Notes: generated from the sequence alone by a model not told the origin. Shown: positions 8,043-16,067, counted from the first letter of the stretch. The stretch is DNA of 56,575 nt from an uncultured Lachnospiraceae bacterium (GCA_934317005.1 CAKREB010000020.1:1-56575); one strand, 5' to 3'. Numbers and translations are program-made.

Positions 8043-8669
8043 ATGAATAAAAATATTATAATTCGATTGGAAAAAGAAAATGAATATCGGGATGTAGAGA
8101 ATCTGGTAAGGGAGAGCTTTTGGAATGTGTACCGTCCGGGATGTCTGGAACATTATGTGCTTCATCAGCTCCGAAACGATCTGGCATTCGTTTCGGAACT
8201 GGATTTTGTCATGACATTGGATGGGAAACTGATTGGGCAGAATATGTTTATGAAGGCTGTGATCGCAGCCGATGATGGCAGAAATATTCCTATTATGACA
8301 ATGGGACCGATCTGTATTACCACAAAGCTTAAGAGAAAAGGATATGGAAAGCTTTTGCTGGACTATTCTTTGGAAAAGGCGAAAGAGCTTGGATGCAGCG
8401 CATTGTGCCTTGAAGGAAATATTGATTTTTACGGCAAAAGCGGGTTTAAACAGGCGAGTGAATTTGGTATCCGCTATCATGGTCTGAAAGAGGGGGAGGA
8501 TGCGTCATTTTTCTTATGTAAAGAACTGATCCCAGGATATCTGGATGACATAACAGGCGAATATGCACCGCCTGCCGGATATCTGGTAGATGAAAGAAAA
8601 GCAGAAGAATTTGATAGACAATTTCCCAAAAAGGAAAAGAAAAAACTGCCGGGGCAGATTTTTGGATGA
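8043..8669 (+). CDS. GNAT acetyltransferase, YhbS-like
   Basis: A 208-residue protein: NIIIRLEKENEYRDVENLVRE, then PICITTKLKRKGYGKLLLDY (acetyl-CoA loop), then LCLEGNIDFYGKSGFKQASE and a C-terminal tail with ELIPGYLDDITGEYAPP. This pattern is common in YhbS-type acetyltransferases, whose substrate is unclear. I took ATG 8043, after GGAGAGAAAAGAA, because the longer frame includes the repeat leader. It lies in the interval downstream of TetR-1 and may be controlled by it. Confidence 0.85.
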   Translation: MNKNIIIRLEKENEYRDVENLVRESFWNVYRPGCLEHYVLHQLRNDLAFVSELDFVMTLDGKLIGQNMFMKAVIAADDGRNIPIMTMGPICITTKLKRKGYGKLLLDYSLEKAKELGCSALCLEGNIDFYGKSGFKQASEFGIRYHGLKEGEDASFFLCKELIPGYLDDITGEYAPPAGYLVDERKAEEFDRQFPKKEKKKLPGQIFG

Positions 8670-8694
8670 GAATTGTGTGAAAGCAGGTGTTTAG

Positions 8695-8907
8695 AATGGG
8701 ATAAAAGACAGGGCATATCGTACATATGGAATTTTTGCAGGAATTGCACTTGGTATGATGCTTGTTGGAGCACTGGGAATGAACATTGTACCAAAGGATT
8801 ACTTTGGAATTGTTGAACGGTTTAGTGTATTTGCAGCGGTAGGATATAATGCGGTGCTTGGAGTGGAACTGTTCCGGATGGATTTTGAAACTTCCATGAA
8901 TGGTTGA
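8695..8907 (+). pseudogene. DUF998-like membrane protein, C-terminal remnant
   Basis: A short frame with no start codon reads YGIFAGIALGMMLVGALG, then FSVFAAVGYNAVLGVELF, two membrane segments at the end of a protein resembling DUF998 family members. The N-terminal part is missing; the preceding codon is a stop (8692-8694). It ends where the next TetR promoter begins. Confidence 0.6.
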
Positions 8908-8914
8908 AAAGGTA

Positions 8915-8955
8915 TTGACATGTGTATCGGCTATGTTATACTATAAACGAGTTTA
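8915..8955 (+). promoter_or_regulatory. Promoter and operator of TetR-2
   Basis: TTGACA (8915-8920), a 16-base spacer and TATACT (8937-8942). A palindrome, TAAAC GA GTTTA (8944-8955), starts one base after the -10 box and is a likely operator for the TetR-type protein encoded at 8987. Confidence 0.75.
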
Positions 8956-8986
8956 CAATAAATATGTTTATGGTATGGAGGGCAAT

Positions 8987-9559
8987 ATGCCAAGTAGTCC
9001 GAAGATTAAAAAGGAAGATATGCTCAGAACAGCATTGGGTATTGTGATGGAAAGTGGATATGCTGCATTAAATATAAAAGCAGTAGCAAAAGAACTTGGG
9101 TGTTCTACTGCACCGATATCGTGGCAGTTTGGTGGTATGGATGGTTTAAGAACAGCACTTATTCCGTTTGCAGAGCAATATGTGGAGGAGAAATATTACC
9201 ATAGTAAAGATGACGATGAATTATCAGTATTCGAACAAAGAGGGAGAGGAACCATTGAACTGGCAATTGATAAGCCAAAACTTTTTCAATTTCTTTATAT
9301 GGGAGATAGGAGTCAGCTTTTAAGCACAGGTTTTCAGTTGGATTCTGAGAAAAATGCACATATTTACAAGCCTTTAGCAGACAGCCTTGGGATTGCAGAG
9401 AGTCAGGCGATGGATTTTAGTATGACAATGATTATATATACGCAGGGAATAGGTACTCTGATTGCATCGGGTATTGTTAGAGATACGAAAGAAAATATGT
9501 TTCAGATGCTCCACAATACAGGCATTACATATTTGAAAGGATTAGGAGCCAGGCTATGA
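8987..9559 (+). CDS. TetR-family regulator (TetR-2)
   Basis: A 190-residue protein with an N-terminal helix-turn-helix (MLRTALGIVMESGYAALNIK, then CSTAPISWQFGGMDGLRTAL) and a helical C-terminal domain. The recognition helix differs from the other two TetR proteins (APISWQFG instead of ALYRHYKS). ATG 8987 lies 4 bases after GGAGGG and after its own promoter; the in-frame ATG at 8900 is upstream of the promoter and so unlikely. It overlaps the next gene by four bases (ATGA), so the two are probably coupled in translation. Confidence 0.88.
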   Translation: MPSSPKIKKEDMLRTALGIVMESGYAALNIKAVAKELGCSTAPISWQFGGMDGLRTALIPFAEQYVEEKYYHSKDDDELSVFEQRGRGTIELAIDKPKLFQFLYMGDRSQLLSTGFQLDSEKNAHIYKPLADSLGIAESQAMDFSMTMIIYTQGIGTLIASGIVRDTKENMFQMLHNTGITYLKGLGARL

Positions 9560-9999
9560 ATAAGTATTTCAATTTATATGGATTGATTTTTGTCGTTGTA
9601 ATTTTAATTCCTAATATTGTGTTTTCAATTACATGCAAGGATGGATTTGAAAATCGTTATCAGAATAGATTCGTGGAGATATTAGAGCAGATAGGAAGAT
9701 TTGGCTGTTTCATTAGTATGTTTTTGATGATTCCATTTTTAAACAAAGGTTTTTGGTTGGAGAATGGAAAGAACATTTATATTATATTTGGAATCGCATT
9801 AGTAGCATTATACTGTGTTGGCTGGATTATCTTTTGGAATGAAGATTCTATAAGGAAATCGTTGTATCTGTCAATTGTTCCGTCGTTACTTTTTATAGAA
9901 AGTGCAATTGTTTGTGGAAATCTTCAATTATTGATATTTGCAGTGATTTTCGCACCTTGTCATATATTGATAAGTTATATGAATGCAGTCCTGAAATAA
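9556..9999 (+). CDS. Small integral membrane protein of unknown function, coupled to TetR-2
   Basis: A 147-residue protein with about five hydrophobic segments (roughly 5-25, 44-62, 73-94, 101-118, 122-143) and charged turns between them. I do not recognise the family. Its ATG overlaps the stop of TetR-2, so it is probably the main target of that regulator. A membrane protein made with its own repressor often acts in transport or membrane-stress defence, but that is only context. Confidence 0.8.
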   Translation: MNKYFNLYGLIFVVVILIPNIVFSITCKDGFENRYQNRFVEILEQIGRFGCFISMFLMIPFLNKGFWLENGKNIYIIFGIALVALYCVGWIIFWNEDSIRKSLYLSIVPSLLFIESAIVCGNLQLLIFAVIFAPCHILISYMNAVLK

Positions 10000-10003
10000 A
10001 GAC

Positions 10004-10054
10004 TTGACAAGTTACCTTTCGGTTACTATAATTAAAGTTACCAAAAGGTAACTT
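10004..10054 (+). promoter_or_regulatory. Consensus promoter with two TetR-type operators
   Basis: TTGACA (10004-10009), 17 bases, TATAAT (10027-10032). A perfect palindrome, AAGTTACC N4 GGTAACTT (10035-10054), follows the -10 box, and a near copy (AGTTACC TTTC GGTTACT, 10010-10027) fills the -35/-10 spacer. The architecture is the same as at 7131-7182 but the operator sequence differs. The operon it drives ends with TetR-3, the likely repressor. Confidence 0.88.
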
Positions 10055-10066
10055 ATAATATTATAA

Positions 10067-10146
10067 GACAGACGCAAAGACGCAGTGCTTATTATCTATG
10101 ATATGTAGAATAAGTGCTGTTTTTGCATTATAATGAAAAATTTGAT
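10067..10146 (+). repeat. Hairpin repeat 'S' plus R-like tail, copy 2 (in a leader)
   Basis: AGACGCAAAGACGCAG is followed by a 12-pair stem with several G-U pairs (GCAGTGCTTATT with AATAAGTGCTGT), five T and GCATTATAATGAAAAATT. It lies between the promoter and the first gene, so it could act as an attenuator. Confidence 0.6.
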
Positions 10147-10162
10147 TATGGAGGTAATGGCA

Positions 10163-10378
10163 ATGGTTTGTTCGAAATGTGGAAAAGAAATGAGAAAAGG
10201 TTATTTGTTTGCGAGTAAAGACGGAGCATTCAGCTTCGCTGATGAGGTACCAGGGGTATTTGAAAAAGCTAGTAAAGCAAAGGGATTTATTGAAATTACA
10301 CCATTAAAACCAAGTCATAGAACTAATATAGCTGCGGAGTGCTGTGAGGAATGTCACATGCTTGTAATTCAATATTAA
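10163..10378 (+). CDS. Small zinc-ribbon-like protein (DUF6487-like)
   Basis: A 71-residue protein starting MVCSKCGKEM, with a second cysteine cluster near the end (AAECCEECH), so a single zinc ribbon is likely. The pattern fits the short DUF6487-type proteins of unknown function. GGAGG at 10150 with 8-base spacing favours ATG 10163 over 10157. It is the first gene of a three- or four-gene operon with an ACT-domain protein and TetR-3, all under the operator-controlled promoter at 10004. Confidence 0.75.
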   Translation: MVCSKCGKEMRKGYLFASKDGAFSFADEVPGVFEKASKAKGFIEITPLKPSHRTNIAAECCEECHMLVIQY

Positions 10379-10391
10379 TGAGGTAGAAAAT

Positions 10392-10760
10392 ATGGAAATT
10401 AGAAAGTTAGACTATGATTTTACAGTATGCAAAGTGACGGATTATTCTAAGGTAAATTTAAATGCCGGATATTGTTTTATTGAAAAAACAGAAGATGAAA
10501 ATTCACTGGTATGTCTTACACAGGATGTGCCACAGAATGTCACAGAGCGGGAGGACGGTTGGAAAGGGTTCAAAATTCAGGGAATACTTGATTTCTCACT
10601 GATAGGTATCTTATCTGAAATATCCGGTATTCTGGCAGAAGAAAGAATCTCTGTTTTTGCAGTATCTACCTTCAATACAGATTATGTGTTTGTAAAAGCA
10701 CAAGATTATGAGAAGGCGTTAGGGTTATTGGAGGATAATGGATATGGTATCGTGCAATAA
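10392..10760 (+). CDS. ACT-domain protein (ACT_7/CASTOR-like)
   Basis: A 122-residue protein in two halves. The second half, FKIQGILDFSLIGILSEISG and ILAEERISVFAVSTFNTDYV, is a typical ACT fold for small-ligand (often amino-acid) binding; the first half resembles the partner ACT-like domain seen in such short proteins. No catalytic domain is attached. It starts 13 bases after the zinc-ribbon gene and is followed by TetR-3. The ligand is unknown. Confidence 0.8.
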   Translation: MEIRKLDYDFTVCKVTDYSKVNLNAGYCFIEKTEDENSLVCLTQDVPQNVTEREDGWKGFKIQGILDFSLIGILSEISGILAEERISVFAVSTFNTDYVFVKAQDYEKALGLLEDNGYGIVQ

Positions 10761-10789
10761 AGAGGTTGTTTTTGCAACAGGAGGCGGCA

Positions 10790-11416
10790 ATGAGCAGTAG
10801 AGAGAAAAATACAAAAGAAAGAATTTTGGAGGAAGCGTTAAGGCTGTTTGCGCAGAGTGGCTATATGGGCACGTCCATGAATGATATAGCGGACCAGCTC
10901 GGAGTGACGAAAGCTGCATTATATAAGCACTATAAAAGTAAGCAGGAAATTCTTGATAGTATTGTTGAAAAAATGAATCAGATGGATAGGAAAAGAGTAA
11001 AAGAATATGATATGCCGGAAGGAAATATGGAAGAAGTGATAAAGGGCTATCAGTCTACGGCACTGGATAAAATCAGACAGTTTACAAAGGTGCAGTTTTT
11101 ACATTGGACACAGGAAGAATTTCCGTGTTGTTTTCGTAAAATGCTGACGCTGGAGCAATATAGAGATCCCAAAATGACAAAACTCTATCAAAAATATCTT
11201 TCAGGTGGTCCCCTTACATATATAGAAGAGATATTTGGAGGCTTTACTGGTAATCAGAAAGAGGCAAAACAGCTTGCGATTGACTTCTATGGACCGATTT
11301 TTCTGTTGTACAGTATTTATGACGGGGCAGCAGATAAAGAAATGATCGTAGAGATGGTTGAGCAGCATGTAGACAGATTTTCAGAAGTGTTGCTGTCAAA
11401 AGTGAAAGAGGGATGA
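10790..11416 (+). CDS. TetR/AcrR-family regulator (TetR-3)
   Basis: A 208-residue protein with an N-terminal helix-turn-helix (RILEEALRLFAQSGYMGTSM, then VTKAALYKHYKSKQEILDSI) and a helical domain with EYDMPEGN and FRKMLTLEQYRDPKM, paralogous to TetR-1. AGGAGG at 10779 supports ATG 10790. It is last but one in the operon that begins at the duplicated operator, so negative autoregulation is likely. TetR-1 and TetR-3 share body sequence but face different operators (AAACGNNCGTTT and GTTACC N4 GGTAAC). Confidence 0.9.
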   Translation: MSSREKNTKERILEEALRLFAQSGYMGTSMNDIADQLGVTKAALYKHYKSKQEILDSIVEKMNQMDRKRVKEYDMPEGNMEEVIKGYQSTALDKIRQFTKVQFLHWTQEEFPCCFRKMLTLEQYRDPKMTKLYQKYLSGGPLTYIEEIFGGFTGNQKEAKQLAIDFYGPIFLLYSIYDGAADKEMIVEMVEQHVDRFSEVLLSKVKEG

Positions 11417-11419
11417 TAG

Positions 11420-11590
11420 ATGCAAAACGAAACAATACGACAGGAGTGGGTACATTGTCCGTTATGTGGAAATAAAACCAGACTGAGATTGCGTGAAGAT
11501 ACTGTTCTTACGCATTTCCCATTATTCTGTCCGAAATGTAAAAAAGAGAGTTTGATTGATGCAAGAAAATTTCAGGTAATAAAAATATAA
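11420..11590 (+). CDS. Cysteine-rich KTR-type small protein
   Basis: A 56-residue protein, WVHCPLCGNKTRLRLREDT, then FPLFCPKCKKESLIDARKF, with two CPxC knuckles and the KTR triplet that names this family. It is likely a zinc-binding protein of unknown role, often found next to TetR genes and on mobile elements. It starts three bases after the TetR-3 stop and shares its transcript. Confidence 0.85.
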   Translation: MQNETIRQEWVHCPLCGNKTRLRLREDTVLTHFPLFCPKCKKESLIDARKFQVIKI

Positions 11591-11593
11591 GAT

Positions 11594-11665
11594 AAGCCAG
11601 ACGCAAAGACGCAGTGCGGATCATAATATGATTCGTAGTGCGTCCTTTAACTTTATAGGAAACTT
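11594..11665 (+). repeat. Hairpin repeat 'S' plus R-element core, copy 3
   Basis: AGCCAGACGCAAAGACGCAG leads into a 17-pair stem with one mismatch and G-U pairs (arms GACGCAGTGCGGATCAT and ATGATTCGTAGTGCGTC). CTTTAACTTTATAGGAAAC follows. It can terminate the TetR-3 operon. Confidence 0.65.
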
Positions 11666-11752
11666 TTCATTTTTTATAAGTGTTCTACGAGGATGCGAAT
11701 GGTATGTTATGTTTTATTTTATAAGTTTTATACAAAAAAGGAGGAACTGGAA

Positions 11753-12253
11753 ATGGAAGTAATTGTTTATACATCGAATACAGGAAGCACGGAAAAGTAT
11801 GCAAAAATGCTGTCACAGCAGATTGCAGTACCGGCATATAGTATGAAAGAAGCAGAAAAAAAGGTGAGATCAGGAGCAGAGATTATATATCTTGGGTGGA
11901 TTATGGCAGGTAAGATCAAAGGCTATGCAGAAGCTGTCAAAAGATATAAAGTTCAGGCAGTATGTGGTGTTGGCATGGGACAGACAGGAACACAGCTTGC
12001 TGAAGTGAGAACAAATAATAGAATACCGCAGAGTATTCCACTATTTACGCTGCAGGGAACCTTTGATATCAAAAAGCTTCATGGAGTTTATAAGATGATG
12101 ATGAAGGTCATGGTAAAGACCGCCGGAAAGGCATTGGCTGATAAGACAGACCGGACAGCGGAAGATGATGATATGCTGGATATGATGATGAATGGAAGCA
12201 ATCGTGTCAAGGCAGAAAACCTGAACGATATTATCAAATGGTATGAGCAGTAA
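11753..12253 (+). CDS. Flavodoxin-domain protein
   Basis: A 166-residue protein. The phosphate-binding loop TSNTGSTEKYAK is at 6-17, and IIYLGWIMAGKIKGY resembles the second FMN-contact loop of HemG/flavodoxin-like proteins. It is likely an FMN electron carrier or a protein oxidase-like flavodoxin. AAGGAGG precedes ATG 11753; the longer frame from 11693 lacks a ribosome site. A small membrane protein follows and may be co-expressed. Confidence 0.85.
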   Translation: MEVIVYTSNTGSTEKYAKMLSQQIAVPAYSMKEAEKKVRSGAEIIYLGWIMAGKIKGYAEAVKRYKVQAVCGVGMGQTGTQLAEVRTNNRIPQSIPLFTLQGTFDIKKLHGVYKMMMKVMVKTAGKALADKTDRTAEDDDMLDMMMNGSNRVKAENLNDIIKWYEQ

Positions 12254-12303
12254 AAGATAAGATTGACAAATTGTATAATGGAAAGAACAGGAGAGTTAAA
12301 CAG

Positions 12304-12720
12304 ATGAAATTATATTTTGGAAACACAGTAACTACCTTTACAACGATTATGCTTTTGTTATTACTTGGATTTATTGGAGAATCCATAGCAAACCGAACAA
12401 ACATCAATTACTGGGGGCGTAGAAGCTTGTTTTTGCTGATATATGGACTTACCATATGTTGTTTTGCAGCGGCAAGGGATGGACTAGATAAGACAATTCA
12501 GAATACGATTGACGGAAGCTGTGCATCGGGAGTGTTTTCGCTGGTAAGCATTCCTAATCTGATTGGATGCATAGGGGCTGTAATTATTATCATTGCAGCC
12601 ATTGCCACACCAATCGCCAGATCACAGCATACACGACAGATATGGTTTTATATTATGTCTGGCGGAATTGTGATGAAGATTTTTGTGATGGAAATTGCAA
12701 GAATGATAGTCAGAATGTAA
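12304..12720 (+). CDS. Small membrane protein of unknown function
   Basis: A 138-residue protein with about four hydrophobic segments (roughly 10-27, 42-58, 80-104, 117-135). There is one charged loop with RDGLDKTIQNTIDG. I do not recognise a family. ATG 12304 follows an AGGAGAG site. It lies 50 bases after the flavodoxin stop in the same direction. Confidence 0.65.
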   Translation: MKLYFGNTVTTFTTIMLLLLLGFIGESIANRTNINYWGRRSLFLLIYGLTICCFAAARDGLDKTIQNTIDGSCASGVFSLVSIPNLIGCIGAVIIIIAAIATPIARSQHTRQIWFYIMSGGIVMKIFVMEIARMIVRM

Positions 12721-12723
12721 TAC

Positions 12724-12828
12724 CTTACGCTAGAGCAATATGAAGAAGGATATAAAAATGCAGGAATACCGGTTAAGCGATTTTCTGATATTGATGAGTT
12801 TGTCGTTCATTATTTGGAACAGAAATAG
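12724..12828 (+). other. Possible gene remnant after the small membrane protein
   Basis: A frame without a start codon encodes LTLEQYEEGYKNAGIPVKRF and SDIDEFVVHYLEQK, then a stop. The first bases (ACGCTAGAGCAATAT) are nearly the same as in TetR-3 (ACGCTGGAGCAATAT at 11149), which hints at a recombination joint. The following part looks like the end of another protein I cannot name. Confidence 0.3.
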
Positions 12829-12905
12829 CTTAAGCTATGTTATGGTTTTTTCGAGAGGACATATTAAATCCGGTATGAGGAGCTGGTGAAAAGAAGGGAG
12901 AAATA

Positions 12906-13895
12906 ATGAAGAAAAGTTATAAAATAGTATTTGGTGTCACAGTTATATTTATACTTTTGATACTTGGAACCGGCTGTTTCATGCTTTACAGAAAAGGTAC
13001 AGTGCAAAAGGAATCTGTACCAAAAAATGGACAGATCATGCAAAAGGCTTCTACATGTCCGACAGCCACAGTGATACCGGATTTATCGGTATCTGATTGG
13101 AGTATTGCAAAACAAAGTGGCAGAAAAGGAGATTTTGAGGCATATTTTAAAAAAGATTTGAATGCATATACAAAAGAGCGGAATGTGCCAAAAGGAAAAA
13201 TGAAAAAGGTACATTACGATTCAAAGGTGATTGGAGAAAAGAGGGAGGTTTATATATATACACCGCCAAACTATTCTATGGATAAAAAATATCCTGTTTT
13301 GTATCTGCTGCATGGGATCGGATGTGACGGCTCCCAGTGGATTTCTATGAAAACGGATATTGTGCTTGATAATATGATTGCAGATGGTGAGATGGTTCCG
13401 TGCGTGGTAGTGTGTCCAAGCATTGCGCCAAAGAAGAATAAGAGAACGAAGCAGGCGATCAGTCCGGAAAATATAGAAGCATATGAAAAATTTGACCGGG
13501 AATTGATTCGGGATCTGATGCCGTTTGTGACTTCACATTACAGTATATCAGATAAGCGAAAGGATACAGCAATTGCAGGATTATCTATGGGAGGAATGGA
13601 GTCGTTGCGCGTGGGATTTTCACATTTGAAACGATTTGACTATATTGGTTCATTCTCTGCGGCTCCAAGTCTTGATACCTCTTTGTTAAGCTTGAAAGAA
13701 CAGAAGGAGAAGCCGAAGCTTATATTGCTTTGCAGCGGTACCAGTGATTCCAGAGTGGAAGATGTTCCGGAAAATTATCACAAAATTTTGAAGGATAATA
13801 AGGTAGATCATATCTGGTATCTGTATCCGAATGGAGGACATAGCTATGAGGTATGGATCAATGGTCTTGTAAACTTTTTACAGAGGATTTTTTGA
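12906..13895 (+). CDS. Membrane-anchored esterase-D-like alpha/beta hydrolase (CE1-type)
   Basis: A 329-residue protein. Residues 6-28 form a signal or anchor segment containing LGTGC, which could be a weak lipobox. The catalytic part has YPVLYLLHGIG (oxyanion region), the nucleophile elbow GLSMGG with Ser227, a likely acid around Asp281, and GGHSYEVW with His312. This is the putative-esterase fold of feruloyl/acetyl xylan esterases and of esterase D. It probably acts outside the membrane on an ester-linked sugar. GGGAGA precedes the ATG. It stands alone, without polysaccharide genes nearby. Confidence 0.82.
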   Translation: MKKSYKIVFGVTVIFILLILGTGCFMLYRKGTVQKESVPKNGQIMQKASTCPTATVIPDLSVSDWSIAKQSGRKGDFEAYFKKDLNAYTKERNVPKGKMKKVHYDSKVIGEKREVYIYTPPNYSMDKKYPVLYLLHGIGCDGSQWISMKTDIVLDNMIADGEMVPCVVVCPSIAPKKNKRTKQAISPENIEAYEKFDRELIRDLMPFVTSHYSISDKRKDTAIAGLSMGGMESLRVGFSHLKRFDYIGSFSAAPSLDTSLLSLKEQKEKPKLILLCSGTSDSRVEDVPENYHKILKDNKVDHIWYLYPNGGHSYEVWINGLVNFLQRIF

Positions 13896-14101
13896 AGGAT
13901 TTAATTTTTATGTTGCAAACAGATGGTTCCGTAATAGAATTAAACAACTTTATTATGTGAGCTTTAAGACGCATCTTAGTATCTGCAATATGCATCTTGG
14001 TTGCTAACATATGGACATACGAACACAAATACGATAAAATGCAACTAACATTATAGTGTGTGCACCTTTGCATTGTTTGTACTTTATGCAAGAACAAATA
14101 A

Positions 14102-14323
14102 GGCTGGCAGGAATCTGCATTTGCAAAGTATTTTTCCAGTGGTCACGCCAATCCACGCAAAGATTTACTGATGCTTACAAGCTGCACACTGACATTGACG
14201 GATGAGGATTTTATTAAATTTCTAACGGAACTCAATGAAGTTGCAACAAAATACATGGCAAAGCCTGTTACAAAAAAGAGCGTATCCAGACAGATTACGC
14301 CAGTATCATCGCCTGTTGGTTGA
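14102..14323 (+). pseudogene. C-terminal remnant of a helix-turn-helix regulator
   Basis: A frame with no start codon reads WQESAFAKYFSSGHANPRKD, then LTLTDEDFIKFLTELNEVAT and KYMAKP. This looks like the effector part of an ArsR/winged-helix-type regulator common in Clostridia, but the DNA-binding half is absent. The stretch before it (13896-14101) holds no gene I can support. Confidence 0.5.
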
Positions 14324-14361
14324 TGGAAAAAGGGGGTAAATATGGAGAAGAGGGATGAAAA

Positions 14362-15204
14362 ATGTTTAAGATTGCAATATTACAAAAACGTGCGATTAAT
14401 GCACAAATAGATAAAAATATTGAAAGTATCATTATGGCAATGAAAGAGGCTTCAGAAAATCATGCGGATATTCTTTTGTTGCCGGAATGCTTTGTTACAG
14501 GATATGATTTGCCTATGTCCTATGAAAAAAGCATTTCAGATGATGATACGCGGATTGCTCAAATATGTGAAAATGCTAAAAAATATAAAATAGGTATCGT
14601 GCTCACCGCATTTACAAAAGGTAATAAGCAACCGCAGAATTCAGCCTTTGTTATCAATAAATCGGGCAATGTATTAATGAAATATTCTAAGGTGCATACC
14701 TGTGATTTCGCAGATGAAAGAGATGTTGAATCAGGGAAAGAATTTAAGGTGTGCGATTTTGAAGGAATACAATTAGGCATTATGATCTGTTATGACAGAG
14801 AGTATCCGGAAAGTGCAAGAATACTGATGCTAAAAGGTGCAGAGGTTTTGCTTGTACCAAATGATTGTGGCGCTATGCAACCAAGAATCAGAGCACTTTC
14901 TACAAGAGCATATGAAAATATGGTTGCAGTTGCTATGGCAAATCCGAATGGAGATAATGCTGGGTGTTCCTGTGCATATAGTCCAATTTGCTGGGATGAA
15001 AATGGAAAATGTGTTAATAACACAGTTTTGCTGGCTGACGATAAGACAGAGGGGATTTTTTATGCAGAGTTTGATATGAATGCTATTAGGGAATACAGAA
15101 ATCGGGAAATGCTAGGAAATACATTTCGTAAGGTAGAAGCATACAATCAATTGTTAAGTAAAGAAATTAAGAAACCATTTATAAGAGATGGTCAGACTGG
15201 ATAA
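14362..15204 (+). CDS. Carbon-nitrogen hydrolase (nitrilase superfamily)
   Basis: A 280-residue protein with the full Glu-Lys-Cys triad of the superfamily: Glu42 in LLLPECFVTGYD, Lys110 in MKYSKVHTCDF, and Cys143 in GIMICYDREYPESAR. It should hydrolyse an amide or nitrile in the cytosol; the substrate (omega-amide, carbamoyl amine or similar) is not evident. The length is normal. Directly after its stop, in the same frame, comes a beheaded GNAT, so the downstream junction is a rearrangement. Confidence 0.9.
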   Translation: MFKIAILQKRAINAQIDKNIESIIMAMKEASENHADILLLPECFVTGYDLPMSYEKSISDDDTRIAQICENAKKYKIGIVLTAFTKGNKQPQNSAFVINKSGNVLMKYSKVHTCDFADERDVESGKEFKVCDFEGIQLGIMICYDREYPESARILMLKGAEVLLVPNDCGAMQPRIRALSTRAYENMVAVAMANPNGDNAGCSCAYSPICWDENGKCVNNTVLLADDKTEGIFYAEFDMNAIREYRNREMLGNTFRKVEAYNQLLSKEIKKPFIRDGQTG

Positions 15205-15579
15205 GTCAAGAAGAATACTGTTGCATCCTTTGTGGCATACAAAGGAGAGAAAGCGATAGGTATGGTAAGGCTCATAGGAGATGGCGGAATGTCATTTTAC
15301 ATAAAAGATTTTGCAGTTTTACCGGAATATCAGGGGATGGGAGTTGGAAAACTGTTGATTACGGAATTACAACAATACATATTAGAGCACATAGAGAAGG
15401 AATGGGCGGTCAGTCTGGAACTGATCAGTACAAAAGAAGCAGTGAATTTCTATAAAGCATGCGGATTTGAAGAAGGAGCATGTGAGTGGGATGTCGCACA
15501 AGGTCCGGGGGACCTTGGTTTGCGAGGACCGGAGCGGAGCGTAGAACCGGGAATGTTAAAAATGATACGAGATTTGTAA
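15205..15579 (+). pseudogene. GNAT acetyltransferase remnant with a palindromic in-frame insert
   Basis: The frame is open from just after the nitrilase stop and reads VASFVAYKGEKAIGMVRLIG, then FAVLPEYQGMGVGKLLITEL and FYKACGFEEGACEWD. This is the core of a GNAT lacking its first 20-25 residues; the only possible start is GTG 15232 without a proper ribosome site. After EWD an 18-codon insert interrupts the usual ending, which resumes as PGMLKMIRDL. It is probably non-functional. Confidence 0.65.
15493..15546. repeat. 54-base in-frame palindromic insertion inside the GNAT remnant
   Basis: If these 54 bases are removed, the codons read EWD-PGMLKMIR as in ordinary GNATs. The insert contains the palindrome GGTCC GGG GGACC (15502-15514), a GGACCGGAGCGGAGC stretch, and is much richer in G+C than its surroundings. 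It keeps the reading frame (18 codons), like the palindromic elements known to insert into genes of some bacteria. Confidence 0.6.
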
Positions 15580-15598
15580 ACACGAATGGGGGAGAAAA

Positions 15599-16042
15599 AT
15601 GGCATTAAAAATAAGAAAAATGGTAATTGAAGATTATGAAAAAGTATATCGTTTATGGTTGTTATGTGTTGGTATGGGACTCAATAATTTAGATGATTCA
15701 AAAGAAGGAATTGAAAAATTTTTGATAAGGAATCCGGATACCTGTTTTGTGGCAGAGGATAGTGAAATTATTGGTGTGATTTTAGCTGGAAATGATGGAA
15801 GAAGAGGATATATTTATCATACGGCAGTACACCCGGATTATAGAAAACAGGGGATTGCTGCAAGTTTAACAGAATATGTAGAGAAAGCAATGGAAAAGTT
15901 AGAAATTAACAAGGTTGCACTGGTTGTATTTGATAGGAACGATATAGGAAATGCTTTTTGGGAGAAACAGGGATTTACAATAAGAGAAGATCTGGTTTAT
16001 CGAAATAAAGCATTGACGGATATTATTAGGATTGATACTTGA
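15599..16042 (+). CDS. GNAT acetyltransferase
   Basis: A complete 147-residue GNAT: LKIRKMVIEDYEKVYRLWLL, then TAVHPDYRKQGIAASLTEYV (acetyl-CoA loop) and VVFDRNDIGNAFWEKQGF. GGGGGAG precedes the ATG by a few bases. Similar proteins have been placed with sugar- or polyamine-modifying GNATs, but the substrate cannot be judged. The APH-type kinase gene follows in the same direction. Confidence 0.88.
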   Translation: MALKIRKMVIEDYEKVYRLWLLCVGMGLNNLDDSKEGIEKFLIRNPDTCFVAEDSEIIGVILAGNDGRRGYIYHTAVHPDYRKQGIAASLTEYVEKAMEKLEINKVALVVFDRNDIGNAFWEKQGFTIREDLVYRNKALTDIIRIDT

Positions 16043-16067
16043 GAATAGAGAAGTGGAGGTGAAAGGG

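Noticed and set aside
7950..8480. A 176-residue open frame on the minus strand
   Set aside because: It lies opposite a clear GNAT gene, has no ribosome site and a composition typical of an antisense shadow.
10067..10130. Cyclic-di-GMP riboswitch
   Set aside because: GACGCAAAG recalls part of the GEMM motif, but the tetraloop-receptor layout and the second stem are absent, and the three copies differ in their stems.
15502..15514. Transcription terminator within the GNAT remnant
   Set aside because: The palindrome is short and lacks a T-run; an in-frame insert explains it better.
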